NCBI GenBank assembly: GCA_040905445.1
Contig: JBBDRN010000043.1
Coordinates: forward strand, 16,708 to 80,707
DNA length: 64,000 bases
Source: SKPT01 sp040905445
GTDB taxonomy: Bacteria > Planctomycetota > Phycisphaerae > Phycisphaerales > Phycisphaeraceae
Direction: 5' to 3'
Below are positions 39,708 through 47,719 of the stretch, piece by piece (position 1 is the stretch's first letter; the number at the start of each line of letters is the position of its first letter). The translations under genes and the position numbers were made by a program. Under the pieces are notes generated by a model. That model saw only the letters and a list, made by a program, of their open reading frames with translations. It had not been told where the DNA came from and did not search any database.

Positions 39708-41959
39708 ATCTGCACCCCTTCTCGTCGTGGCATGTTGACTTCCGTGTCCTCACCAAGCTGGACCAGGCCCAGCGACTCGACCTCCACACCCTTGCTCACC
39801 TCGTTGTACCCGAGCACCGCGGCCGTCGGGAGGTGCGGCTCGATGAGCTTGCGCAGGGCGGCGCGGACCTGCGGCGAGGCGAGCACGACGGGGTGGTGCC
39901 CGGCGCCGATCAATCGCTCGAGCTCGCCGAGCACCGCCCGCGTGATGCGGTTGCCGACGGCGGGCGGCATGGTCATGCTCGTGCCCTGGTCGCTGCGTTC
40001 AATATAACCGCTGATGCGATCCTCGATGGCGGGGTCGAGGCTGACGCAGTACAGCCGGGTCGTTGGCATCCCCCCCCCACCGCCACCGGCTGCGTGGCCG
40101 TTGCCGTTGCCGTTGCCGTGCATGTCGCCCTCGGTGGGCTGCTCGGTGACGATGTACTGGCTGCAGATGGTGCGGCGGAGCGCGTTGCGCACGTATTCGG
40201 TGAGCACGTCGAGGTCCCGGGTGCGTGACGTCCAGTCGCCGAGCGTCTCGACGACGGTTTCGAGGTCGCGGATGGGCACGCGTTCGCGCAGCAGGTTCTG
40301 GAGCACCTTCTGCATCTCGGCGGGACGCAGGGCGGGGCTGTCGCCGCCGAGCACCTCTTCGCAGAGCTTGGGGGCCTTGTCCTTGAGCTGGGCGATGAGG
40401 TTGTTGGTCTCCTCCCGGGAGAGCAGTTCGTGGGCGTGGCTGCGGACAAGCTCGGTGAGGTGGGTGGCGAGCACGCTGGCGGCGTCGACGACGGTGTAGT
40501 TGAGCGCCTCGGCGCGCTGCTTCTGGCCGGCGTCGATCCAGACGGCCTCGAGTCCGAATGCCGGCTCGCGCGTGCGCGTGCCGGGCAGGGGCTCGGAGGC
40601 GAGGCCGCTGTCCATGGCCATGAACTGCCCGGGGAAGACCTGGCCGGAGGCGATGGCGTTGCCGCGGAGCTTGACGCGGTATTCGTGGGGGGCGAGCTGC
40701 ATGTTGTCGCGGATGCGCACCGGGGGCATGACGCAGCCGAGCTCGCCGGCAAGCTGGCGCCGGATGGCGCTGATGCGGTCGAGCAGGTCGCCGCCCTGGG
40801 ATTGATCGACGAGGCGGACCAGGGCGTAGCCGACCTCGAGCTCGAGCGTGTCGACCTGGATGGCCTGCTCGATGGGGGCAGGCTCGGCGGCGTCGGCGTC
40901 GGCCTGGTCCTTGTCGCGCTTGGCCTGGGAGGCGTCGGCGTCGCGGCGGTCGCCGGCCCGTTTGAGGATGAGACTGAGCACGCCGAGGCACCCGGCGAGC
41001 AGGAGCATCGGGAGCATCGGGAGCCCGGTGAACGCCATGAGCACGAGGAAGCCGGCGGTGATGGCGAGCGCCGCGTGGCGGGCGGTGAGCTGGCGGGTGA
41101 TCTCGGTGCCGAGGTCCTGGCGGCTGGAGGAGCGGGTGACGATCAGGCCCGCGGCGAGCGAGACGACGAACGCGGGCAACTGCGAAACCAGCCCGTCGCC
41201 GATCGTGAGCATCGTGAAGACCTGGACGGACTCGACGAAGGACCAGCCCTTGATGGCCATGCCGATGGCGAAGCCGCCGATGAGGTTGATGACGGTGATG
41301 ATGATGCCGGCGATGGCGTCGCCACGGACGAACTTGGCGGCACCGTCCATGGCGCCGTAGAAGTCGGCCTCCTGGGAGATGCGTTCGCGTCGCCCCTTGG
41401 CCTCCTGCTCGTTGATGAGCCCGGCGTTCAAGTCCGCGTCGATGGCCATCTGCTTGCCGGGCATCGCATCGAGGGTGAAGCGCGCGGCGACTTCGCTGAT
41501 GCGCGTCGCACCCTTGGTGATGACGACAAACTGCACGATGATGAGGATGACGAACAGGATGCCGCCGACGACGGGCGACGCGCCGGCGACGAACTCGGCG
41601 AAGGCCTCGATGACCCGGCCGGCGACGGCGGTGGCCTGCTCGGGCGTCGCGGCGTCGGCGGTGAGGATCATGCGCGTGGTGGCGATGTTGAGCACGAGAC
41701 GGAAGAGCGTCGTGGCCAGCAGCAGCGAGGGGAAGCCGGAGAAATCGAGCGGGCTCTCGACGAACAGCGTGGTCAGCAGAATGACGGCCGCGAGAGCGAG
41801 GTTGGCGGCGATGAGCACGTCCATGACGGCCGGCGGCATGGGCACGACGATGACGCCGAGCAGCCCGATGCAGACGATGGGCAGCAGCAGCGACCGGTAA
41901 CGGCGCGCGCGCTCGGCCCAGGCGGGGGTGAGCAGCGGGTTGTTGTTGGCGGTGGGCAT
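39704..41959 (-). CDS. flhA: FlhA, flagellar export gate subunit
   Basis: A 751-residue protein. Residues about 22-320 hold eight transmembrane helices, with the FHIPEP-type loop (RFTLDAMPGKQMAIDADLNAG, about 160-180) and YGAMDGAAKFVRGDAIAGI. The cytoplasmic domain follows from about 350 and docks export substrates and chaperones. It contains an unusual low-complexity insert at about 612-633 (MHGNGNGNGHAAGGGGGG), partly encoded by a run of eight C at about 40073-40080, between otherwise conserved FlhA strands. The ATG at 41959 gives MPTANNNPLLTPAW. A TTG at 41980 lies inside the repeat array and is rejected. The normal flhB-flhA junction is interrupted by the four-helix-bundle element. Confidence 0.93.
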   Translation of the reverse strand: MPTANNNPLLTPAWAERARRYRSLLLPIVCIGLLGVIVVPMPPAVMDVLIAANLALAAVILLTTLFVESPLDFSGFPSLLLATTLFRLVLNIATTRMILTADAATPEQATAVAGRVIEAFAEFVAGASPVVGGILFVILIIVQFVVITKGATRISEVAARFTLDAMPGKQMAIDADLNAGLINEQEAKGRRERISQEADFYGAMDGAAKFVRGDAIAGIIITVINLIGGFAIGMAIKGWSFVESVQVFTMLTIGDGLVSQLPAFVVSLAAGLIVTRSSSRQDLGTEITRQLTARHAALAITAGFLVLMAFTGLPMLPMLLLAGCLGVLSLILKRAGDRRDADASQAKRDKDQADADAAEPAPIEQAIQVDTLELEVGYALVRLVDQSQGGDLLDRISAIRRQLAGELGCVMPPVRIRDNMQLAPHEYRVKLRGNAIASGQVFPGQFMAMDSGLASEPLPGTRTREPAFGLEAVWIDAGQKQRAEALNYTVVDAASVLATHLTELVRSHAHELLSREETNNLIAQLKDKAPKLCEEVLGGDSPALRPAEMQKVLQNLLRERVPIRDLETVVETLGDWTSRTRDLDVLTEYVRNALRRTICSQYIVTEQPTEGDMHGNGNGNGHAAGGGGGGMPTTRLYCVSLDPAIEDRISGYIERSDQGTSMTMPPAVGNRITRAVLGELERLIGAGHHPVVLASPQVRAALRKLIEPHLPTAAVLGYNEVSKGVEVESLGLVQLGEDTEVNMPRREGVQI

Positions 41960-41964
41960 GGTGC

Positions 41965-42500
41965 GGGAGCCGGGAGTCAAGGAAGTCAGGAGTCAGGGAA
42001 GTCGGGGAAGTTGGAGTGGTTGCGGAAGGTTGGTTAGCGGCTGGCGCGGATGGCGGAGGCGTAACGGTGGAGCAGGCGGCTGATTTCCTCCAAGTCGCCC
42101 ATGGGTGAAGTCTCGTTGAGGTAGCCGAGGTCCTGCGCGAGAATGAAGTAGTAGCGCACTTCCTCGAGTGAGCCTTCGGCAATGTTGAGGAAGCGGGCTT
42201 TGTCGGCGCGGCTCTGCTTGCGAAATCCCTCGGCGATGTTGGCGGGGATGGAGACGGCGGCGCGTCGCAACTGAGCGGTGAGGCCATACATCTCGTGCTT
42301 TGGGAAGCTCGCGGTGAATCGGTAGATGCAAAGTGCCATGGCGTGAGCCTTTCGCCACACCACGAGGTCCTGAAAGCTACGCGCGGCGCGCCTTTCCGAT
42401 CCGCTGCTGGTCTGACTCGCCTTCTCATCGTTCATCGTCAACTCCTGACTCCCCACTTCCTCGACTTCCCTGACTCCTGACTTCCCTGACTTCCGTCTCC
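41965..42500. mobile_element. Candidate intervening-sequence-like unit: four-helix-bundle gene framed by inverted heptad arrays
   Basis: The left array (41965-42033) and right array (42439-42500) are built of GGAGTCA and GGAAGTC units in opposite orientation. They share a perfect 24-bp inverted repeat, 41981-42004 against 42462-42485 (starting GGAAGTCAGGAGTCAGGG), with further near-pairing outward and inward. The gene for a four-helix-bundle protein occupies the loop. In the flhB-flhA mRNA this would fold into a long stem capped by the gene, as in 23S rRNA intervening sequences that encode proteins of the same family. No transposase, target duplication or other enzyme is seen, so mobility is inferred. 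Confidence 0.6.
42034..42435 (-). CDS. Four-helix-bundle protein of the 23S rRNA intervening-sequence (S23/IVP) family
   Basis: A 133-residue protein with the full family pattern: FQDLVVWRKAHAMALCIYRF, FPKHEMYGLTAQLRRAAVSI, PANIAEGFRKQSRADKARFL, NIAEGSLEEVRYYFILAQDL and a C-terminal helix. Relatives are encoded inside rRNA intervening sequences and, as Avd, beside diversity-generating retroelements; they bind nucleic acid. The ribosome binding site (GGAG, 6 bases before the ATG at 42435) is supplied by the flanking heptad array, and the stop at 42034 abuts the other array. It is out of place in a flagellar operon: the genes on both sides are flhB (stop at 42504) and flhA (start at 41959). A flagellar role is unlikely. 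Confidence 0.88.
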   Translation of the reverse strand: MNDEKASQTSSGSERRAARSFQDLVVWRKAHAMALCIYRFTASFPKHEMYGLTAQLRRAAVSIPANIAEGFRKQSRADKARFLNIAEGSLEEVRYYFILAQDLGYLNETSPMGDLEEISRLLHRYASAIRASR

Positions 42501-42503
42501 CCT

Positions 42504-43574
42504 TCACGCGCTGCGGCGTTCGCCGAGGCGATACACGTAGGCGAGGATCTCGGCGACGGCGGTGTAGTGCTCGGGTGGGACCTCCTGGCCGATCTCCACG
42601 CCAGCGTAGAGCGCCTGGGCCAGGGGCTTGCGCTCGACGATCGGGATGCCGTGCGTCGCGGCGATCTGTCGGATGCGCATCGCCAGGAAGTCCGCCCCCT
42701 TGGCGATGACCTTCGGGGCCCGCATCGTCTCGCTGTCGTAACGCAGCGCCACGGCATAATGCGTCGGGTTGGTGACGATGACGTCGGCGGAAGGCACCTG
42801 CTGAGCGATGCGCTGCATGGCGATCTGTCGCGCGACCCGCGTGCGGCGCTGCTTGACGAGCGGATCGCCTTCCATGCGCTTCATCTCCTCCTTGACCTCC
42901 TGCTTGCTCATCTTGAGGTCTCGCTCGTGCTGCCAACGCTGGAAGAGGTAGTCAAGGATGGCGAGCACGATCAACAGGATCACGAGCTGGATCGTGACCG
43001 CGAAGACGATCTCACTCGCGGCGGTGAACGCGGGCGCGGTATCGAGCTGCCCGAGGCGCATGATGCGCGGCAGCTCCTGGTAGATGAGAATCACCGCCAG
43101 GCCGAGAATCACCGCGACCTTGGCCATGCTCATGACGAAGCGCATGCCGGCCCGCGCGTTGACGAGGTTCTTGACGCCCTTGAGCGGCGAGAGCTTGCTG
43201 AACTTGGGCGTGAGCGGCTCGAGCGTGATCATGAAGCCGACCTGCGCGACGTTGATCAACAGCACCACGGCGAAGATGGTGAGCATGACGGGCATGAGCG
43301 TGCCCGCCACGAGGCGCAGCGCGAAGTGCGTGATCGCCTCGAGCTCATCGAGGCGCGCGAGGTTGGACGCGTGCGCGCCGGTGAGCATGGCGTGCGCGGC
43401 GACGTGCAGCGAGTCCCAGACACGCCGGCCGAGGAAGAAGAACATCACGACCGCCGCGAGCAGCGCGAAGGCCGCGGTCAGGTCAGTGGATCGCGCCACC
43501 TGCCCCTGCTCGCGCGCCTGCTCGCGCTTGCGCGGCGTCGCCGGCTCGGTTTTTTCGAAGTTGTCTTCAGCCAT
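42504..43574 (-). CDS. flhB: FlhB, flagellar export switch protein
   Basis: A 356-residue protein of normal length. The N-terminal cytoplasmic EKTEPATPRKREQAREQG motif is followed by four transmembrane helices (about 32-210) and a basic linker (HERDLKMSKQEVKEEMKRMEGDP). The autocleavage site NPTH is at residues 269-272 within VIVTNPTHYAVAL. Cleavage there switches the export apparatus from hook to filament substrates. The ATG at 43574 follows GGAT. A repeat hairpin separates it from fliR upstream. Confidence 0.95.
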   Translation of the reverse strand: MAEDNFEKTEPATPRKREQAREQGQVARSTDLTAAFALLAAVVMFFFLGRRVWDSLHVAAHAMLTGAHASNLARLDELEAITHFALRLVAGTLMPVMLTIFAVVLLINVAQVGFMITLEPLTPKFSKLSPLKGVKNLVNARAGMRFVMSMAKVAVILGLAVILIYQELPRIMRLGQLDTAPAFTAASEIVFAVTIQLVILLIVLAILDYLFQRWQHERDLKMSKQEVKEEMKRMEGDPLVKQRRTRVARQIAMQRIAQQVPSADVIVTNPTHYAVALRYDSETMRAPKVIAKGADFLAMRIRQIAATHGIPIVERKPLAQALYAGVEIGQEVPPEHYTAVAEILAYVYRLGERRSA

Positions 43575-43602
43575 GGATCCGGGTCGTCATGGAAGCAGTC
43601 AC

Positions 43603-43686
43603 CAATGAACACGCATGGACACGAATATGGAGAGGACTATCCCCGTGTTTTTCCCGAATTTTGTGTTCGTTCGTGTTCATTTTTGT
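43603..43686. repeat. Inverted ATGAACACG-type array between fliR and flhB
   Basis: The left part has ATGAACACGCATGGACACGA, and the right part its rough complement GTGTTCGTTCGTGTTCAT, framing an AT-rich core. It lies in the fliR-flhB spacer and ends on the fliR stop codon. Confidence 0.75.
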
Positions 43687-44495
43687 TAGGACATTGCAAA
43701 AAAGCTGTAGACGCGTCGGAGCATGAACTGGACGGCGTCCTGGTAAAGGTAGACGATCAGGCCGACGCAGATGACGAGCATGAGGCCGCCGACGACGGAG
43801 CGCAGGGCGAAGCCGACGCTGAGGATGTTGAGCCCGGGGACAGTTCGCGCGACGAAGCCGAGGGCGAGTGTCTCGAGGAAGATGAGGCAGATGATCGGCA
43901 GGGCGATGCGGATGGCGATTTCGAAGGCGGCGGTCAGCAGGCCGAGCATGAGCTGGAGCAGCGAAGCGAAGGCTTCGAAGCCACCAAGGGGGATGTGATC
44001 GAAGCTGCCGACGAGGGTCATGAGCATGACGCGATGGCCGCCGAGGATGACGAAGACGACGGTGGCGGTGATGAAGAAGAACTCGCCGACGACGGTGGAC
44101 TCCTCGTTCAGGTCGGGGTTGAAGACGCCGGCCGAGCCGGGGAAAACCTGCTGGTCGAGCAGTTGCCCGCCGACCTGCATGGCGATGAGCGGGAGCGTGG
44201 CGGCATAGCCGATGGCGAGGCCGATGAGCAGCTCGAGCCCGACGGCGGCACCGAGGGTCCAGAGGTTCATCGACGCGCCGAGCGCGCTGCCGAGATGGGT
44301 CGCAGCCTCACGGCCGGGTTCGAGGAGCATGGGGTAGATGCAGAACGAGAGGCCGACGACGAGAAAGACCTTGGCATGGCGCAGGATGGCCGGGCTGCCG
44401 AGCACAGGCGCGAGCAGGAAGATGCCGGTGAGGCGGAAGAGGACCATCAGCCAGATGGGCAGGTGGTCGAGCAGTGGTCGGAGGTCGGCGGGCAT
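43686..44495 (-). CDS. fliR: FliR, flagellar export gate subunit
   Basis: A 269-residue membrane protein with about six hydrophobic segments, starting MPADLRPLLDHLPIWLMVLF. Family signatures include GLELLIGLAIGYAATLPLIAMQVGGQLLDQQ, then DLNEESTVVGEFFFITATVVFVILGGH and ALPIICLIFLETLALGFVARTVPGLNILSVGF. With FliP and FliQ it forms the export gate core. It lies downstream of fliQ in the usual order, with a heptad array in the spacer (about 44505-44550). Confidence 0.95.
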   Translation of the reverse strand: MPADLRPLLDHLPIWLMVLFRLTGIFLLAPVLGSPAILRHAKVFLVVGLSFCIYPMLLEPGREAATHLGSALGASMNLWTLGAAVGLELLIGLAIGYAATLPLIAMQVGGQLLDQQVFPGSAGVFNPDLNEESTVVGEFFFITATVVFVILGGHRVMLMTLVGSFDHIPLGGFEAFASLLQLMLGLLTAAFEIAIRIALPIICLIFLETLALGFVARTVPGLNILSVGFALRSVVGGLMLVICVGLIVYLYQDAVQFMLRRVYSFFAMS

Positions 44496-44504
44496 GGGGG
44501 CGTC

Positions 44505-44552
44505 TTGATTTCTGATTGCTGATTTGGAATTCGGATTTCGGATTTGGAACGG
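44505..44552. repeat. Mixed heptanucleotide array between fliQ and fliR
   Basis: Units GATTTCT, GATTGCT, GATTTGG, AATTCGG, ATTTCGG and ATTTGGA in a row. They combine the unit types of the arrays in flhF and flhG. Confidence 0.75.
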
Positions 44553-44564
44553 TGGAAGGTTGTG

Positions 44565-44819
44565 CTAATACCCGCCGAACATTCGTTCGGCGAAGTCGAG
44601 GATTTTCATGCATATCCACGGCATGACGAAAATGGCGACGATGCCCATGCCGAGGATTTTGGGGACGAAGCTGAGCGTCTGCTCCTGCACCTGCGTGACC
44701 GCCTGCAGCACGCTGACCACCAGGCCGATCGTGAGCGCGGCCGCGAGGATCGGGAAGCTCAGCACGAGCATGAGCCCGAGCGACTCGCGGAGCATGTCGA
44801 TGGCTTGTTCAATGGTCAT
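44565..44819 (-). CDS. fliQ: FliQ, flagellar export gate subunit
   Basis: An 84-residue, two-helix membrane protein: MTIEQAIDMLRESLGLMLVL, then the helix FPILAAALTIGLVVSVLQA with the family hallmark TQVQEQTLSFVPKI, and the second helix GIVAIFVMPWICMKILDF. Length and motifs are standard. The ATG at 44819 is preferred over in-frame codons further upstream because MTIEQ is the family N-terminus. A 203-base repeat-rich spacer separates it from fliP, which normally adjoins it. Confidence 0.95.
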   Translation of the reverse strand: MTIEQAIDMLRESLGLMLVLSFPILAAALTIGLVVSVLQAVTQVQEQTLSFVPKILGMGIVAIFVMPWICMKILDFAERMFGGY

Positions 44820-44850
44820 GGGTGCGGATCCGCAAGGCGTTACCAAAGAT

Positions 44851-45016
44851 GCACAGAGACACGGAGGGGACGGCGGAGCTGGCTTGGCGTGTTATTCGGG
44901 TTTTTTTGTGTGTATCGGGGCTGCGCGAAGCCGCGAGCGGCCGCCCGGCATCGATCTGTGTTCATCCGTGTTCATCTGTGACTGCTTTCTTCGTCCTCTC
45001 TGTGTCTCTGTGTCTC
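44851..45016. repeat. Composite repeat block between fliP and fliQ
   Basis: The outer arms CACAGAGACACGGAGG (about 44852) and CTCTGTGTCTCTGTG (about 44997) are complementary. Inside lie the palindrome GCGAAGCCGCGAGCGGC (about 44925-44941) and a TTCATCTGTG array (about 44955-44982). Three repeat families are nested in one spacer. Confidence 0.8.
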
Positions 45017-45022
45017 GCGCTT

Positions 45023-45964
45023 CTATCCGCTGCCGACGACGGCGAAGCTGTTGAGCAGGTTGCCCGCGACGAGGTTCCAGCCGTCGACCATCACGAACAG
45101 CAGCAGCTTGAACGGAAGACTTATGAGGATGGGTGGCAACATCAGCATGCCCATGGAGATGAGAATGCTGGCGACGACCATATCGATGATGAGGAACGGC
45201 AGGTAGAGCCGGAAGCCGATGAGGAAGGCCACCTTGAGCTCGCTCAAGACGAAGGCGGGGATGAGGGTGAGCATGTCGACGTCGGCGCGTGTCAGGTCGC
45301 CGGGGCTGGTCGTGTCGACGCCGCGGTAGTTGAGGATCATGTAGACGTCGTCCCAGTTGCCCGCGTGCTCGATCTGGGCGAACATGAAGTCGCGCACCGG
45401 CTGCTTGGCCTGGGTCCATGCCTGGAGCTGGGTGATGCTGCCGGCCTGGAGAGGTTGGATGGCCTCGGTGTTGACGCGTTCGATGGTGGGCGCCATGACG
45501 AGGAAGGTCATGAACAGCGACAGGCCGACGATGACCTGCGACGGCGGCAGGGACTGCGTGCCCATCGCCTGCCGCAGCAGGGCCAGGACGACGACGATGC
45601 GCGTGAAGCTCGTGCACATCACGAGAATCGCGGGCGCGAGCGAAAGAATCGTCAGCAGCAGGATGATCGACAGCGAAGCGCTCAGCGCTGGCCCACCATC
45701 GTCGGCCCCCGCGCCCGCCGCCTCGCCGTCGCCGCCCATCGGCAGCGCCCGGCTGGCGTGCTCGAGGATCGACAGCGGGTTGGTGAGGTCGACGGCCTCG
45801 GCGCGCTGCTCGACGGCCTGCGCGTGCGCGAGGCCCGGCGCGGCAAGAAGCACGCCCGCCAGCAGCGCGATGAGCAGCAGCACCGGCGGACAGGCCGAGC
45901 GCGGCGCGCGGGCTTCGCGACGCTCAAGCCATGGCCGCGACACGTTGTGAGCTGACCCGGTCAT
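45023..45964 (-). CDS. fliP: FliP, flagellar export gate subunit
   Basis: A 313-residue protein with a cleavable-type N-terminal signal (PPVLLLIALLAGVLLAAPGLAHA) and a 50-residue Ala/Gly/Asp region. The family core follows: LLTILSLAPAILVMCTSFTRIVVVLALLRQAMGTQSLPPSQVIVGLSLFMTFLVMAP in consecutive blocks, then LIPAFVLSELKVAFLIGF and LPFLIIDMVVASILISMGMLMLPP. With FliQ and FliR it builds the central export channel. Its ATG overlaps the fliO stop as ATGA, so the two are translationally coupled. Confidence 0.95.
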   Translation of the reverse strand: MTGSAHNVSRPWLERREARAPRSACPPVLLLIALLAGVLLAAPGLAHAQAVEQRAEAVDLTNPLSILEHASRALPMGGDGEAAGAGADDGGPALSASLSIILLLTILSLAPAILVMCTSFTRIVVVLALLRQAMGTQSLPPSQVIVGLSLFMTFLVMAPTIERVNTEAIQPLQAGSITQLQAWTQAKQPVRDFMFAQIEHAGNWDDVYMILNYRGVDTTSPGDLTRADVDMLTLIPAFVLSELKVAFLIGFRLYLPFLIIDMVVASILISMGMLMLPPILISLPFKLLLFVMVDGWNLVAGNLLNSFAVVGSG

Positions 45965-46839
45965 GGGTTCGTGCCCCCCTTCCCGGCGGCGGTGCGCAGG
46001 CGCGAGAGAAGGCTGGAGAGGGAATCGCGGGCGCGATCGACGAGGTGCTCGCTGTTGTCGCCGCCGAGCTCCGGGTCATAGGCGTGGGCGTCGTGCTCGG
46101 CGCTGAAGCGGTCGAGCGTGCGGGAAAAGCTGCGGCCGTGGTGGGCGGCGGTGACGGCCTGGAGCAGGTCGGCGACCTCGTCGGGCTCGTCGACGTTGGC
46201 GAGCGTGCGCAGGCCGGCCGCGGAGTCGCCGACGACGAGGATGCGCGGGCCGACGCGGACGAGCAGGATGTGGTTGCGCGGCGCGACGGCCGTGCGGGAG
46301 AGAACCTCGACGACGGGGCTGTGGCCGGCCGCGGCGGGTTGGCCGCCGACTTTCTGCCACGCCCAGCGGATGGCGAGGATGAGGCCGATGACGACCGCCA
46401 GCGATCCGAGCGTGTTGAGCATCCACGACCCATCGGTCGCCGAGCCGGCGGGCACGTCGTCGCCGGGGCCGAGTGGGCGGGTCTCGCTGGCGGGGGTGCC
46501 GAGCGGCTCGTCGTCGCGCGAAGGATGGGCGGCAGCGGTATCGCCTTCAGACGCGGTAGCCGTGGTGGTGTCGGGGGCGGGGGTGTTGAGGCGGGCGAGC
46601 GAGGCGGTGTCGCGGTCGGCGGGTGCGGCGGGGGACGCGGGGGGATTGGGAGTGGCGGCGGCCGCGGAGGTGGCGGGGATGGCGGGGATGGCGGGGGTGC
46701 GGAGCTCGATGGCTCGCTCGTTGGAGAGCGCGGCCGGGGCCGCGGGCGGCGTCGACGCGGCGCTGGTGGCGGGGGCGGGGCTGGCGATCAGCGGCAGGGC
46801 CAAGGCGACGGCGGCGGCGGCCTGGCGGAGGATGCGCAT
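45961..46839 (-). CDS. fliO: FliO-like export assembly protein
   Basis: A 292-residue protein taking the ATG at 46839, which opens a signal-like sequence (MRILRQAAAAVALALPLIAS). A long Pro/Ala/Thr periplasmic part follows, including TPAIPAIPATSA from the 9-base minisatellite. One transmembrane helix (LNTLGSLAVVIGLILAIRWAW) comes next, then the FliO/Z cytoplasmic domain: VVEVLSRTAVAPRNHILLVRVGPRILVVGDS and GLRTLANVDEPDEVADLL. FliO helps assemble FliP. The frame is open to 46980 and further, so a longer Pro/Ser/Arg-rich N-terminus is possible. No start here has a good ribosome binding site. Confidence 0.82.
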   Translation of the reverse strand: MRILRQAAAAVALALPLIASPAPATSAASTPPAAPAALSNERAIELRTPAIPAIPATSAAAATPNPPASPAAPADRDTASLARLNTPAPDTTTATASEGDTAAAHPSRDDEPLGTPASETRPLGPGDDVPAGSATDGSWMLNTLGSLAVVIGLILAIRWAWQKVGGQPAAAGHSPVVEVLSRTAVAPRNHILLVRVGPRILVVGDSAAGLRTLANVDEPDEVADLLQAVTAAHHGRSFSRTLDRFSAEHDAHAYDPELGGDNSEHLVDRARDSLSSLLSRLRTAAGKGGTNP

Positions 46840-47072
46840 CGACCGGGGCCGCCCGGCGGCGGCGCGCGGGCTGACCGGCGCGCGGGAGTGCGAGCGCGGG
46901 ACAGGGGCCGGATTTGTTGCCGCGGTCGCCGTTGCCGGCGTGGAACGCGTGCTGGGTGGTCGCACCTTCGGGCCCTCCATGGCCACTGGATTGTCGCCGG
47001 CGCATCCTGCGCCGCCCCCGCCCCTTCCGTTTCCCCCGCAATGCAATGCCGCTCGCCACAACAGTGCGCCGG

Positions 47073-47696
47073 CTACTCGGCCTTCGCGTCGCCGCCGGAC
47101 TCCGCGGCAGGCTTCGCCCGGGCCTCCTCGCCAACCCCGGCACCAGCGCCACCCCCACCACTCGTGCCGGCGCCATCGCTCGCAACGGCGGCGACGGGCT
47201 GGGCGGGTTCGCCCGGGTGGGTGCCGGCGAGCGCCTGGGCCTCCTCTTCGAGGTCGGCGAGGACTTCGCTGATCCGGATGCAGAAATTGTCGTTGAGGAC
47301 GAGGACCTCGCCGCGGGCGACGAGTCGGCCGTTGACGCGCACGTCGACCGGGTCGCCGGCAAGCTTGTCGAGCTCGACGACGCTGCCGGAGGCGAGCTTG
47401 AGCACATCCTCGACAAGCATCTCGGTGCGGCCGAGCTCGATGACAACGTCGAGATCGACATCGCCAAGCAGGTCGATGCCCCCCGCCACTCCCGCCACTC
47501 CCGCCACATCCGCGACGTCCGTGCCAGCCTCCGGCACGACGTCGGCGACAGCGTCGGCGAGCTCGCGCATCGAAGCCTCGGTCGCGTCAAGCACCTGGTC
47601 GACGTTGGCGGCGGGGTCGGGCTGAGCTGCGGCGTCCGGTGTGCCGGGGTCGCGGGGCGCATCGCCCGCTTCAGATTCTGGCTTCTGCTCTGCCAT
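47073..47696 (-). CDS. fliN: FliN, flagellar motor switch protein with long tails
   Basis: A 207-residue protein. The FliN/SpoA core lies at about residues 75-150: LLGDVDLDVVIELGRTEMLVEDVLKLASGSVVELDKLAGDPVDVRVNGRLVARGEV in successive blocks, then VLNDNFCIRISEVL. Unlike a typical 110-140-residue FliN it has a 70-residue acidic N-terminal tail, with VADVAGVAGVAGG from the 9-base minisatellite, and a 55-residue Ala/Gly/Glu tail. The N-terminal extension does not look like the FliY CheC phosphatase domain. AAAGGTG precedes the ATG at 47696. fliM, expected directly upstream, is missing: fliL ends at 47720, 24 bases before this start. Confidence 0.9.
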   Translation of the reverse strand: MAEQKPESEAGDAPRDPGTPDAAAQPDPAANVDQVLDATEASMRELADAVADVVPEAGTDVADVAGVAGVAGGIDLLGDVDLDVVIELGRTEMLVEDVLKLASGSVVELDKLAGDPVDVRVNGRLVARGEVLVLNDNFCIRISEVLADLEEEAQALAGTHPGEPAQPVAAVASDGAGTSGGGGAGAGVGEEARAKPAAESGGDAKAE

Positions 47697-47719
47697 GAGC
47701 ACCTTTCAGACTTCCATGT

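Noticed and set aside
41965..42500. Insertion sequence or toxin-antitoxin module between flhB and flhA
   Set aside because: The only gene is a four-helix-bundle protein; there is no transposase, no second gene and no clear target-site duplication.
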